DNA of 64,000 bases from Granulosicoccus sp965214025 (GTDB lineage: Bacteria; Pseudomonadota; Gammaproteobacteria; Granulosicoccales; Granulosicoccaceae). The DNA is taken from contig CBDCAW010000004.1 in assembly GCA_965214025.1 (NCBI GenBank), positions 186,001 through 250,000 of the forward strand, read 5' to 3'. Each line of letters opens with the position of its first letter. Positions within the stretch are counted from its first letter, which is position 1. Below the pieces are notes generated by a model. That model searched no databases and had not been told where the DNA came from. It was given only the letters and a program-made list of their open reading frames with translations. This document shows, piece by piece, positions 17,434-25,767 of this stretch. The translations under genes were made by a program, and so were the position numbers.

Positions 17434-17485
17434 AATTTCGCTTTGACTTGACACGAACCATAAACGAAAGTTACAACGAAAGGCA
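17434..17485 (+). promoter_or_regulatory. glpK promoter with repeated ACGAA operator motifs
   Basis: TTGACA (17448-17453), 18 bases, TACAAC (17472-17477). Around and between the boxes are TTTCGCTTTGAC (17436-17447) and three ACGAA blocks (in ACACGAACC, AAACGAAAG and CAACGAAAG), spaced by about one helical turn. The reverse complement is TTTCGTTT, the repeat recognised by many DeoR-family GlpR proteins. A bound repressor here would block glpK and could autoregulate glpR. Confidence 0.6.
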
Positions 17486-17523
17486 AGTTCGTCGATTGCG
17501 TACATACAACAGGGATACGCCTC

Positions 17524-19011
17524 ATGAGCAAACCACTATTGCTGAGCATCGACCAGGGCACCACCAGCACCAGAGCCATGTTGTTCGAACGCGACGGCAC
17601 CACGTTCGCGATCGCCCAGGAAGAGTTCGAGCAACACTTTCCGAAACCTGGCTGGGTGGAACACGATGCGGAAGAAATCTGGGACACCACCCTGAGGGTC
17701 TGCCGCGAGGCCTTGAAGAAGGCAGATGCGGACTCTCGTACCATCGCCGCCGTCGGCATCACCAATCAGCGCGAAACCACCGTCATCTGGGATCGGCAGA
17801 CCGGCAGGCCCATTCACAACGCGATCGTCTGGCAGGATCGGCGCACGTCGGATCGCTGCCGCCAGATGAAACAGGACGGCAAGGAGGCACAGATCACCAA
17901 GGCCAGCGGCCTGTTGCTCGACCCGTATTTTGCCGGTACCAAGATCGGCTGGCTGCTCGACAACGTCGACGGTGCGCGTGCCAGGGCCGAGAAAGGCGAG
18001 CTGGCCTTCGGCACCATCGACAGCTTCTTGATCTGGCGCCTCACGGCCGGCCGCACGCATGTGACCGACACGACCAACGCCGGGCGCACGTTGCTGTTCA
18101 ACATCCATGACAACTGTTGGGATGATGATCTTCTGAGCCTGCTCGACGTGCCGAAGGGCCTGCTGCCGGAGGTGCTCGACAGTGCAGCGGACTTCGGCAC
18201 CACCGACAAGGAGTTGTTCGGTGTCGAACTGCCGATCGCCGGGGTCGCCGGAGATCAGCACGCGGCCGTGGTGGGTCAGGTCTGTTTCGAGAAGGGCATG
18301 GTGAAGAGCACCTACGGCACCGGGTGCTTCATGTTGCTCAATACCGGGCATGAAGCGGTCACATCGGAACACAAGCTGCTCACGACGGTGGCCTATCGCC
18401 TCGACGGCACCACCACGTATGCCCTGGAAGGTTCGATCTTCGTCGCCGGGGCCGCGATCCAGTGGCTGCGCGACGGGCTGGGCATCATCGATTCGTCCAA
18501 GGAGACCGGGGACATGGCCACCTCCCTCGAAAGCAACGACGGCGTGTATCTGGTGCCGGCGTTCACCGGCCTGGGCGCACCTTACTGGGATCCCGATGCA
18601 CGCGGTGCGATCTTCGGGCTTACCCGCGGCACGTCGCCCGCCCTGATCGCCCGCGCCGCGCTTGAAGCGGTGTCGTACCAGACGGTCGATCTGCTGGAGG
18701 CCATGCAGGCGGACGGCAGCGATGCGCAGACCGTTCGCATCGATGGCGGCATGGTGGCCAACGACTGGTTTAGCCAGTACCTGGCCAACATGCTCGGCAT
18801 ATCGGTGGAGCGCCCTCTGCAGACGGAAACCACGGCCCTGGGCGCTGCCTACCTGGCGGGCCTGCAGGCCGGTGTGTACCAAAACATCGATGACCTGAGC
18901 GCCAACTGGCAGCAGGAGAAGAAATTCAAGCCGGAGATGGATGAGAAGACACGTGAACGCGTGATGGGCGAGTGGCACGATGCCGTACGCCGCACCCGCA
19001 GTGACCTCTAG
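17524..19011 (+). CDS. glpK: Glycerol kinase
   Basis: 495 residues, the normal length. FGGY kinase that phosphorylates glycerol to sn-glycerol 3-phosphate in the cytoplasm. Motifs in order: LSIDQGTTSTRAMLFERDG (phosphate loop 1), GITNQRETTVIWDRQTG, AIVWQDRRT, GTIDSFLIWRLTAG, GVAGDQHAAVVGQ, MVKSTYGTGCFMLLNTG, PYWDPDARGAIFGLTRGTS, and RIDGGMVANDWFSQYLANML. It is transcribed divergently from glpR across a 97-base gap. No glpD follows, so the next enzyme is encoded elsewhere. Confidence 0.98.
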   Translation: MSKPLLLSIDQGTTSTRAMLFERDGTTFAIAQEEFEQHFPKPGWVEHDAEEIWDTTLRVCREALKKADADSRTIAAVGITNQRETTVIWDRQTGRPIHNAIVWQDRRTSDRCRQMKQDGKEAQITKASGLLLDPYFAGTKIGWLLDNVDGARARAEKGELAFGTIDSFLIWRLTAGRTHVTDTTNAGRTLLFNIHDNCWDDDLLSLLDVPKGLLPEVLDSAADFGTTDKELFGVELPIAGVAGDQHAAVVGQVCFEKGMVKSTYGTGCFMLLNTGHEAVTSEHKLLTTVAYRLDGTTTYALEGSIFVAGAAIQWLRDGLGIIDSSKETGDMATSLESNDGVYLVPAFTGLGAPYWDPDARGAIFGLTRGTSPALIARAALEAVSYQTVDLLEAMQADGSDAQTVRIDGGMVANDWFSQYLANMLGISVERPLQTETTALGAAYLAGLQAGVYQNIDDLSANWQQEKKFKPEMDEKTRERVMGEWHDAVRRTRSDL

Positions 19012-19045
19012 GGCCTGTCATCGATTGGCCCATGGGCGATGTTGA
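19011..19045 (+). repeat. Dispersed repeat, copy 2, directly after glpK
   Basis: GGGCCTGTCATCGATTGGCC followed by CATGGGCGATGTTGA. GGGCC can pair with GGCCC across 11 bases, so the RNA would fold. There is no T-run, so it is not a typical terminator. A second degenerate copy lies 220 bases downstream in the same orientation. Confidence 0.6.
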
Positions 19046-19230
19046 TGGCCGGCCCCGGCGGCCCTCCCGTAACAGCCCTCCGGCTCGATGGTGACAGGTT
19101 CGGCGCAGCTTACCGGTAAAAGACGGGCGCGCATCACGTTTGCCTCATGCGGCCGTGGATGTCCGGCCCTCTGAAGCAGAAAGGGGCTGTAATAACATTC
19201 AAGAGTCGGCGCTACCTCGCGCTAAACATA

Positions 19231-19265
19231 GGGTCTGCCGTCCATTGGCCCATGGGTGCTGTCGA
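19231..19265 (+). repeat. Dispersed repeat, copy 3, upstream of the GGDEF-EAL gene
   Basis: GGGTCTGCCGTCCATTGGCC then CATGGGTGCTGTCGA. It differs from copy 2 at about eight of 35 positions, but the hairpin arms remain pairable (GGGTC with GGCCC using a G-U pair). Confidence 0.55.
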
Positions 19266-19306
19266 GTCCGAAGATTCGTCAGAGCCAGCCGCGAGGAGTG
19301 AATGTA

Positions 19307-21082
19307 GTGGTTCTACCCGAGGGACAAGAAAACGAACCCTCTGTAGAGCGCCCTCGTGATGACGGCCGATCCGTGCATGCGCTGCAGACGAGCCCGTTCG
19401 CGACGTTCATCTCACGCCATGAGCTGCTCACGCAGATTTCGACCGGCGGTCATTTCGATTTGATCGAGGGTTGCCCGCCCCTGTTTTCTTCGCGCATGCT
19501 GGAGCTGTTCGAACTCCGCCGGGATGGTGAACACACCCGGCTATCCGCGTTGCTGCGCAGCCTGACCACCACCGACCGTCGCACACTGCGCGGCTCCATC
19601 AAGGCCTTGAACCCTGCCAACCCCCTGCTCGTCATGGATGTGAAGGTGGGACCCGAACTCATCGTCGAGCTTCGAGCCGTGGCAACCTTCGATACCGCAG
19701 GCGCAGTGGTGCGCCTCGTGGGCACCGCCTACGATGTGACCGCGGTACGCGAGTCGCACTCAGAGCATCGCACCGAGGCGACCACGGATTATTTGACCGG
19801 CCTGGCCAACCGTCGCGCGGCACAGACGCATATCGAGCGCTACATCCTGAACGCGGACAGCAAACCTTTCGGCCTGGGTTTCATCGATCTCGATCGCTTC
19901 AAGGAGATCAACGACAGCTTCGGCCATGCCGCGGGCGACCATCTGCTCAAGGTGATCGCCGAGCGCTTGCTGGCGGCCACCGGACCCGACGATATCGTGG
20001 CAAGGCTCGGCGGCGACGAGTTCATGGTGCTGTTCGCCGCGGACAACGAAGCAGCGCTGCGGCCCTTTCTGGCAAACATGCAGAGCGCGGTGCAGGTACC
20101 CATCCTGCTGGACGACACGAACCGCATGACGCCATCGGTGAGCGTCGGCGCCACCTGGGTCGACCATTCCACCACGAGCGAAGGCGAGATCCTGCGCGAG
20201 GCCGATACGGCCATGTACGCGTCCAAGGAGAGGCGCATCGGCGAGATCATCATCTTCGAGAACGCGATGCTCGAGGCACGCCTCAAGTACCAGCGAACCG
20301 TGGAATCCTTGCGTCGCGGCATTCAGCAGCGCGAATTCGAGCTGTGGTATCAGCCGATCATCAACGTGCGCAACGATGGCTATCTGGGCATCGAGGCGCT
20401 GATGCGCTGGAACAGCCCTGAGCTCGGCTGTGTGACTGCCGACGAGTTCGTCGAGATGCTGGAAGCCAACGGCATGGTCACCGATCTGACGCAGAACCTG
20501 CTCGACTGCCTGGCGGCGGATATCGCGACGTGGAACCGCATGGGCTGCCTGCCAGATTCGGTGGCCTTCAATCTCTCGCCGCAGCAGCTGGCCAGCCCAT
20601 CGCTCGGCGAGCAATGCCGCGGGTTTCTCGAACGGCTGGACGACATGCCGGTGCAGATCGTCTTCGAAGTCACCGAGTCGGCGGTGATCGAGAACCTGGA
20701 CGATGCTCAGGCACGATTGCACGAGTTACGCGCAATGGGCTGCCGCATCGCGCTGGATGATTTCGGTGTCGGCTATTCGAGCCTGGCGGTACTGCACCAG
20801 CTGCCGATCGAGATCTTGAAGCTGGATGGCACATTTACCGAGAGCCTTTTCAGTAGTGAGCGGGCGCAGAAGATCGTGCGCTCCATCCTGGATCTGGCCA
20901 ACACGCTATCGGTGCCGGCAGTGGCGGAACGGGTGGAAAGCTCGGAGCAGGCGGAATGGCTCAGCGATGCCGGCTGCACCTACCTGCAAGGTTATCTCTT
21001 CTGCGCACCGTTGGCGTCCGGCGACGCGCTTCGCTATCTGCTGTCCCACACCCAAAGGACAGCACTGCCACGAGCCGGTTGA
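19307..21082 (+). CDS. Diguanylate cyclase/phosphodiesterase (GGDEF-EAL)
   Basis: 591 residues from a GTG at 19307, chosen because GAGGAG lies 8 bases before it; an in-frame ATG at 19256 has no such site. Residues about 30-160 form an N-terminal PAS-like sensor region (TAYDVTAVRES at its end). GGDEF domain about 170-320 with intact RLGGDEF but no RxxD inhibitory site (GPDD at that place). EAL domain about 335-580 with EALMRW, FNLSPQQL, FEVTESAV, DDFGVGYSS, LKLDG, AERVE and QGYLF all intact. Both c-di-GMP synthesis and hydrolysis are possible. No transmembrane segment. Confidence 0.93.
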   Translation: MVLPEGQENEPSVERPRDDGRSVHALQTSPFATFISRHELLTQISTGGHFDLIEGCPPLFSSRMLELFELRRDGEHTRLSALLRSLTTTDRRTLRGSIKALNPANPLLVMDVKVGPELIVELRAVATFDTAGAVVRLVGTAYDVTAVRESHSEHRTEATTDYLTGLANRRAAQTHIERYILNADSKPFGLGFIDLDRFKEINDSFGHAAGDHLLKVIAERLLAATGPDDIVARLGGDEFMVLFAADNEAALRPFLANMQSAVQVPILLDDTNRMTPSVSVGATWVDHSTTSEGEILREADTAMYASKERRIGEIIIFENAMLEARLKYQRTVESLRRGIQQREFELWYQPIINVRNDGYLGIEALMRWNSPELGCVTADEFVEMLEANGMVTDLTQNLLDCLAADIATWNRMGCLPDSVAFNLSPQQLASPSLGEQCRGFLERLDDMPVQIVFEVTESAVIENLDDAQARLHELRAMGCRIALDDFGVGYSSLAVLHQLPIEILKLDGTFTESLFSSERAQKIVRSILDLANTLSVPAVAERVESSEQAEWLSDAGCTYLQGYLFCAPLASGDALRYLLSHTQRTALPRAG

Positions 21083-21248
21083 CGAGCCGGCGTTGCCCTG
21101 CGGGAGCGTGGCGTGGCAAGACTGCAAGCCTGCGTTCAGGCACGGTTCAGGACCGTTTCGATACCGTGTGCCTCGGTATGGCACACTTCGCCATGTGCAG
21201 GCATCGTACTCGGGTACACCTGCACGAAATCCATCGGGAAACCTTCGA

Positions 21249-21977
21249 ATGACGAAACTCCACTCCCCCGCACTCGGCGCTAGCGTTGCCAGCCTTCCAC
21301 GCCGGTTCGCCATGCAGGCTGCCACGCGAACGACGCTACCGCAACTTCGGCAGGCTCAGCTTCGATCGGTGCCCCTGGCGCGCGCCCTGACGCTTGCGAT
21401 CACTTTCGCCGTCACCGCCAGCCTGAGCAGCTGTGCCACCACTCGCAGCATCGATCCCGACAATGACGTGCATTACGACGCCAACTACGACTTCTCCGAC
21501 AAGAAGGAAATCGTCGACACCCTGACCAGCAGCCTGCTGGCGGCGCCACAGGTGAACACAGAAGGCGCCAAGCCCATCATCGTGGTGTATGGGATCGCGA
21601 ACGAGACCTCCGAGCACATCAATACCGGTGGCGTGACCGATGACATCCGCCTGGCGCTGATTCGTTCCGGCGAGTATCGGTTCATCAATCGCGAGCAGCG
21701 CAAGAACCTGCTCGAAGAGGCCGACTACCAGTACGCCGGGTTCGTGCCGCCCGAACAGCGCATCAACGAGGGCCGTCAGCTCGGTGCCAACTACATCCTC
21801 TCGGGTACCCTGCGCTCGATCGAGAAGAAGCAGCCCAGGCAGATTCGCCTGAGCAAGCGGGAGCTGATCTACTACAGCATGAACCTGGAAATGACGAACC
21901 TGGAAACCGGCGAGATCACCTGGGCCGACAACGTCGAGATCGCTCGTGAGTCGTCCCGGCCGATCATCGGCTGGTAG
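21249..21977 (+). CDS. LpoB-like outer-membrane lipoprotein
   Basis: 242 residues from the ATG at 21249. A long N-terminal region ends in a lipoprotein signal (LARALTLAITFAVTASLSSC). The soluble part shows the LpoB/CsgG-like fold pattern: KPIIVVYGIANETSEHINTG, DIRLALIRSGEYRFINREQR, GRQLGANYILSGTLRSIEKK and the end LTNLETGEITWAD-like (MTNLETGEITWADNVEIARE). LpoB activates the peptidoglycan synthase PBP1b across the periplasm. Pairing with the COG3014-like gene is common in gammaproteobacteria. The true start could be the Met near residue 22. Confidence 0.82.
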   Translation: MTKLHSPALGASVASLPRRFAMQAATRTTLPQLRQAQLRSVPLARALTLAITFAVTASLSSCATTRSIDPDNDVHYDANYDFSDKKEIVDTLTSSLLAAPQVNTEGAKPIIVVYGIANETSEHINTGGVTDDIRLALIRSGEYRFINREQRKNLLEEADYQYAGFVPPEQRINEGRQLGANYILSGTLRSIEKKQPRQIRLSKRELIYYSMNLEMTNLETGEITWADNVEIARESSRPIIGW

Positions 21978-23271
21978 CTTGCCCCCAGCCCCCCGTACCG
22001 ATGTGACCAAGGCCCCCCGTTGCAGGTTGTCGCGCGCGGTACTGTTGCTGCTCGTCTGCATCAGCCTGGCGGGCTGCGCCGGGCTTGGCAGGCTCGACGA
22101 GGCTCGTACTCAGTACTACAGCGGCCATCCGGACGAGGCTCTGGCCACGCTTCAAGACAAGGAGTTCAAAGGGCGCAACCGGTTGCTCAGCCGCCTCGAC
22201 GCCGGGCTGATCGCTCACATGGATGGTCAGTACGCCAGAAGCCGTGATGCCTTCTTCGAGGCGGTCGCCATCATCGACGAGCTCGACAAGATCAGTGTCG
22301 GCGAGCAGGCCAGTGCTGCGATCGTCAGCGACTGGGCCAGCAGTTACCGCGGCGAATACAGCGAACGGCTCTGGATTCACACGTTCCAGATGATGAACTT
22401 CCTGTTGCTCGGTGATCCGGAAGGTGCCGCCGTGGAAGCCCGGCAGTCGTTGAAGGTTTACGGCGAATTCGGCGAGAGCCTGCGCGACGACTGGTTCACC
22501 CGGGCGCTGATCGCGACCAGTTTCGCTGCTGCCGGGCAGTTCGCCAGTGCGCATATCGAATATGCCCGGCTCATCGATGACCTGCCCGCACCGTACGATA
22601 TCGACCACATGGCCGCGCTCAACGCCCTGCGTGCCGGGCGTTTCGACGCCGCGGAAACCTTCGATGCCAGCTTGACGTCTTCGACGGCCGCACAGGCGAA
22701 CGGCGAGCTGATCGTGTTCGTCAGCCGCGGCGCGATACCGCGCAAGCTCGCAGGCGATCTGTTCGTTTCACCGACCACCCGGGTGTCGTTCCCGTACTAC
22801 CCGGATTCTGTTCGGAGGCCTGTCAGGGTGACGGTGCAGATCAACGGCGGCGTGCTCGGCCAGCGCGTCGATGGTGCGATCGAGTCGTCCACGGCCGCCA
22901 GCGCCGACGCGGTGGCAACGGAGCTCGTGACTATCGCGAGAACCTCGCTCGAAGCGCGGGCCAAGACCATTGCCGCCCGCCAGGCAGTGCGTGCCGGCAC
23001 CAAATACCAGATTGGCCGAGCTGCGCGCCGGGAAGACGAGGTGCTCGGGGCCTTCGTCACCGGCCTGCTGTTCCTGCTCGAACGGGCCGACACGCGCAGC
23101 TGGGAAACACTGCCTGGCGAACTGATCATGGTGCGGGTGGGTTTGCCGGCCGGCACGCACGACGTCGCATTCACACTGGACGATGGAGGCCCCTTGCGCC
23201 GATTCGGGATCGACTCTGTCGAGGTCCGGGCCGACCGACCGACGTTTCGGCGTTTCGCACTCGCTCGGTGA
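21946..23271 (+). CDS. COG3014-like lipoprotein
   Basis: Up to 441 residues. The signal reads LSRAVLLLLVCISLAGC, then a TPR-like helical region (ARTQYYSGHPDEALATLQDK, LDAGLIAHMDGQYARSRDAF) and a mixed C-terminal domain. The family occurs beside LpoB-like lipoproteins and may act in the same envelope pathway, but its function is unknown. The frame can begin at a GTG (21946) that overlaps the previous gene by 32 bases; a GTG at 22003 or TTG at 22027 would give a signal peptide of normal length. None has a clear ribosome site. Confidence 0.75.
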   Translation: MSRPGRSSAGSLPPAPRTDVTKAPRCRLSRAVLLLLVCISLAGCAGLGRLDEARTQYYSGHPDEALATLQDKEFKGRNRLLSRLDAGLIAHMDGQYARSRDAFFEAVAIIDELDKISVGEQASAAIVSDWASSYRGEYSERLWIHTFQMMNFLLLGDPEGAAVEARQSLKVYGEFGESLRDDWFTRALIATSFAAAGQFASAHIEYARLIDDLPAPYDIDHMAALNALRAGRFDAAETFDASLTSSTAAQANGELIVFVSRGAIPRKLAGDLFVSPTTRVSFPYYPDSVRRPVRVTVQINGGVLGQRVDGAIESSTAASADAVATELVTIARTSLEARAKTIAARQAVRAGTKYQIGRAARREDEVLGAFVTGLLFLLERADTRSWETLPGELIMVRVGLPAGTHDVAFTLDDGGPLRRFGIDSVEVRADRPTFRRFALAR

Positions 23272-23368
23272 TGTTCGTGGTAGTGAAATGGTCTTGCCGG
23301 TGGGCCGCCGGGGGTGGCGATGCGACTTCCAACACTATCTCGTCACACTATTCGTAACGCGAGCCATA

Positions 23369-23396
23369 TTGCAGTTGGCGCTTTTCGTGCTATGTT
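23369..23396 (+). promoter_or_regulatory. Promoter of the 18-residue mini-gene
   Basis: TTGCAG (23369-23374), 16 bases, TATGTT (23391-23396). Transcription would start near 23403, about 30 bases before the ATG and about 165 bases before the terminator end. Confidence 0.55.
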
Positions 23397-23432
23397 CAGG
23401 TCTCTTTCCAGCAACGCAAAGGAGGTGATCAA

Positions 23433-23489
23433 ATGTCTAGTGTTTTGATTTCTGGCATTTCGGCTCTGAGCGCAGCCAAGGTAGCCTAA
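23433..23489 (+). CDS. 18-residue peptide gene with a 12-base Shine-Dalgarno
   Basis: ATG to TAA encodes MSSVLISGISALSAAKVA, a short amphipathic or membrane-leaning peptide with one Lys. The ribosome site AAAGGAGGTGATC (23418-23430) contains twelve consecutive bases complementary to the standard 16S rRNA 3' end, with GGAGG 7 bases from the ATG. A promoter precedes it and a strong terminator follows, so this is a complete monocistronic unit. No plus-strand gene lies within 1.4 kb downstream, so it is not an obvious leader peptide. I do not recognise the peptide. It could be a real microprotein, a signalling peptide precursor, or the coding part of a dual-function small RNA. Confidence 0.65.
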   Translation: MSSVLISGISALSAAKVA

Positions 23490-23510
23490 CAGCTTCCCCA
23501 AGCTTCTCTC

Positions 23511-23535
23511 TTTGCAGGCTGATCTGTCAGCCAAA
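23511..23535 (+). ncRNA. Stem-loop in the 3' part of the mini-gene transcript
   Basis: GGCTGA-TCTG-TCAGCC (23517-23532) is a perfect six-pair stem with a tetraloop, flanked by CTTTG and AAAG that can extend it. It sits between the peptide stop and the terminator and resembles the structured 3' region of a small RNA. Confidence 0.5.
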
Positions 23536-23541
23536 GCACGG

Positions 23542-23568
23542 GGCCGCCTCACTGGCGGCCTTTTTTTT
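23542..23568 (+). terminator. Rho-independent terminator of the mini-gene
   Basis: GGCCGCC-TCACT-GGCGGCC forms a seven-pair GC stem followed by eight T. It works only in the plus direction and ends 36 bases before the convergent dehydrogenase gene. Confidence 0.95.
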
Positions 23569-23603
23569 GCCCGTAGGCTCTCTCCGAGGCCCGCCGCAGG
23601 CCC

Positions 23604-24905
23604 TCAAGGTTCTCCTGCAGGCGGATCGAGCACGAGTAGCCGTCCCCCGGCTCCGTCCTCCAGCAGATATACCTTGCCGGCCGCATCCAGCTCCACCTCT
23701 CGAATTCGCGCGGGCATCTCGAACCGTTCCTCCTCGCGCACATTGCCGGCTTCCAGCGATACCCGCACCAGAGCCTCCGAGGAAAGGCCGCCGATCAATG
23801 CATTGCCTGCCCAGTCGCCGAACGGCGCCGGCAAGGTCGAACCATCCTCGGTAGTCACGGCATCCGGGTAGATCACCATGCCGGCGGGCGAGATCACCGG
23901 GTTCCAGCTGGTGGCAGGCGCATCGAATTGCGGCGCGGTATCGTGATCAGGGATCGGTTCACCATCATAGTGATCACCGTTCGATACCTCCGGATAACCA
24001 TAGTTGCCGCCGCGCCGGATGAGGTTCAGCTCATCGCCACCGCGCGGGCCCATCTCGTGAACCCAGAGTTGCCCATCGCCATCGAAGGCGATGCCCAGGG
24101 GGTTGCGATGACCTATCGACCACACCTGATCACCGAGGTTACCCTGCCCCTGGAACGGGTTGTCGCCCGGCACACCGCCGTCGGCCTGCAGCCGAATGAT
24201 CTTGCCCAGATTCTGGTCGAGATCCTGGGCGGGGGTGAACTTCTGACGCTCGCCCGAGGTGATGAAAAGCTCACCGGCCGGCGAGAAAGCCAGCCGATGA
24301 CCGTAGTGCCCGCTTCCCGTCGTCTTCGGATCCTGCCGCCAGATCACCTCGAAATCTTCCAGCCGAACCGTTCCCGTGGCCTGGCTTGCATCGACTTCGG
24401 ACGCAGCATTCGCATCGCTTCCAGCCGTGCTCACCTCGCCGTCGATACCGTCGTTGTCGATGGTCGGTGACAGCACGACCAGCCGAGCCATCGCCACCAC
24501 CGCGCCACTGGAACCTTGCTCACGCTCCACGTAACTCAGATAGATACGCTGGTTATCGGCGAACTCCGGGTGGATGATGACGTCACCGAGACCCCCTTGA
24601 CCGCTGGCGGAGATCGATGGCAAGCCTTCGACAGTCTCCATCGCGGTGCCATTGGCTGACACGAGAAGCAGCCGGCCGGGTTTCTCGGTGATCAGCAGGC
24701 GCCCGTCGGGCAGGAACGTCATGGCCCAGGGCTGGTCGAGAGCGACAAGCGGCGTAGCGTCGATACTCGCACCGATGCTGCTTTCTACGCTGAAGGGCTC
24801 CATTTTTGCACCCAGGGTGCCACTGTTGCCGCTGCTGCAGCCGGCGGCGATCAGCACCGCAGACAACAAGCTCCACCGCTGCCATGAGCGGCCGTTATAC
24901 TCCAT
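23604..24905 (-). CDS. PQQ-dependent soluble sugar dehydrogenase-like lipoprotein
   Basis: 433 residues from the ATG at 24905, with GGAAGA 8 bases upstream. Lipoprotein signal SLLSAVLIAAGC. The body is the six-bladed glucose/sorbosone dehydrogenase propeller: LDQPWAMTFLPDGRLLITEK, GQGGLGDVIIHPEF, GSGHYGHRLAFSPAGELFIT (with the active-site His), QNLGKIIRLQADGGVPGDNP, WSIGHRNPLGIAFDGDGQLW, EMGPRGGDELNLIRRGGNYG and SPAGMVIYP. It is closest to the Asd/YliI branch that oxidises aldoses with PQQ. No pqq genes are in the window. It converges on the mini-gene terminator. Confidence 0.9.
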   Translation of the reverse strand: MEYNGRSWQRWSLLSAVLIAAGCSSGNSGTLGAKMEPFSVESSIGASIDATPLVALDQPWAMTFLPDGRLLITEKPGRLLLVSANGTAMETVEGLPSISASGQGGLGDVIIHPEFADNQRIYLSYVEREQGSSGAVVAMARLVVLSPTIDNDGIDGEVSTAGSDANAASEVDASQATGTVRLEDFEVIWRQDPKTTGSGHYGHRLAFSPAGELFITSGERQKFTPAQDLDQNLGKIIRLQADGGVPGDNPFQGQGNLGDQVWSIGHRNPLGIAFDGDGQLWVHEMGPRGGDELNLIRRGGNYGYPEVSNGDHYDGEPIPDHDTAPQFDAPATSWNPVISPAGMVIYPDAVTTEDGSTLPAPFGDWAGNALIGGLSSEALVRVSLEAGNVREEERFEMPARIREVELDAAGKVYLLEDGAGGRLLVLDPPAGEP

Positions 24906-24939
24906 GGCCCGATTCTTCCATCCAGCGAGAAGCCTTGCC

Positions 24940-25650
24940 GTGAACCGGTCTGTTCCGGGTGAAAAGCCCAAACCCCGGCCGTTCGTCGATCTGTTGATCA
25001 GCATCGTCATTCCGTCGATCATCCTCATGAAGTTCAGTTCGCCCGAACGGCTGGGTGCCACTGCGGGGCTCGTCGTCGCGCTGGCGTTCCCGATCGGCTA
25101 CGGCCTGTACGATCTCATCAGGAACGGTAACCGTAACGTGGTCGCCATACTCGGCGTGGTCAGCGTGGTCCTGACCGGTGGCATCGGCCTGCTGAAGCTC
25201 GATGCCCAGTGGCTGGCTGTCAAGGAGGCCGCGATCCCGCTGTCAATCGGCATCGGCGTGCTCGTGGCCAACCGCCTGGGCTTTCCGCTGATCCGCAAGC
25301 TACTGTTCAACCCTGCATTGATGAATGTGGAGCGCGTCGAGCAGGCACTCGACACCCGGGGCAATCGCCCTGAATTCGACAAGCGCCTCGACCACGCCAA
25401 CACCGCCCTGGCAGGCACCTTCCTGTTTTCGGCGATAATGAACTACCTTCTGGCGAAGGCGCTGGTTACCAGTGCCAGCGGTACCCAGGCGTTCAACGAG
25501 GAGTTGGGCCGTATGACGCTGTTGAGCTATCCGATCATCGCGATACCTTCTATGTTGATGATGATCGGGATATTCTGGTTCATCTGGCGTACCGTCAACC
25601 GGCTGACAGACCTGTCGCTCGAAGAGATCATGGTGAACGACAGCAAGTAG
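24940..25650 (+). CDS. VC0807-like integral membrane protein
   Basis: 236 residues from a GTG at 24940, with GAGAAG 7 bases upstream. The ATG at 24904 is in frame but would share bases with the opposing dehydrogenase start codon, which is unlikely. Five or six hydrophobic segments. VDLLISIVIPSIILMKFS, GLVVALAFPIGYGLYDLIRN, VVLTGGIGLLKLDAQWLAVK and EAAIPLSIGIGVLVANR match the VC0807 family, also called intracellular septation-like. Function unknown. Confidence 0.82.
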   Translation: MNRSVPGEKPKPRPFVDLLISIVIPSIILMKFSSPERLGATAGLVVALAFPIGYGLYDLIRNGNRNVVAILGVVSVVLTGGIGLLKLDAQWLAVKEAAIPLSIGIGVLVANRLGFPLIRKLLFNPALMNVERVEQALDTRGNRPEFDKRLDHANTALAGTFLFSAIMNYLLAKALVTSASGTQAFNEELGRMTLLSYPIIAIPSMLMMIGIFWFIWRTVNRLTDLSLEEIMVNDSK

Positions 25651-25767
25651 TCGCATGCCTGCTTCATGAATGGCGGCACTACGGTAGCTTTTTCAATGGT
25701 ACTGCCAGCCCGTACTGTCTATCACCACCTTTCCAAATTCACCATCTTTCGGAAAAACAGCGTAACC

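Noticed and set aside
19011..19110. Intrinsic terminator of glpK
   Set aside because: The GGGCC/GGCCC and GGCCG/CGGCC stems are present but no T-run follows either, so I list the repeat and not a terminator.
23433..23489. The 18-residue frame as an attenuator leader peptide
   Set aside because: No run of regulatory codons and no gene follows on the same strand after the terminator; the next gene is convergent.
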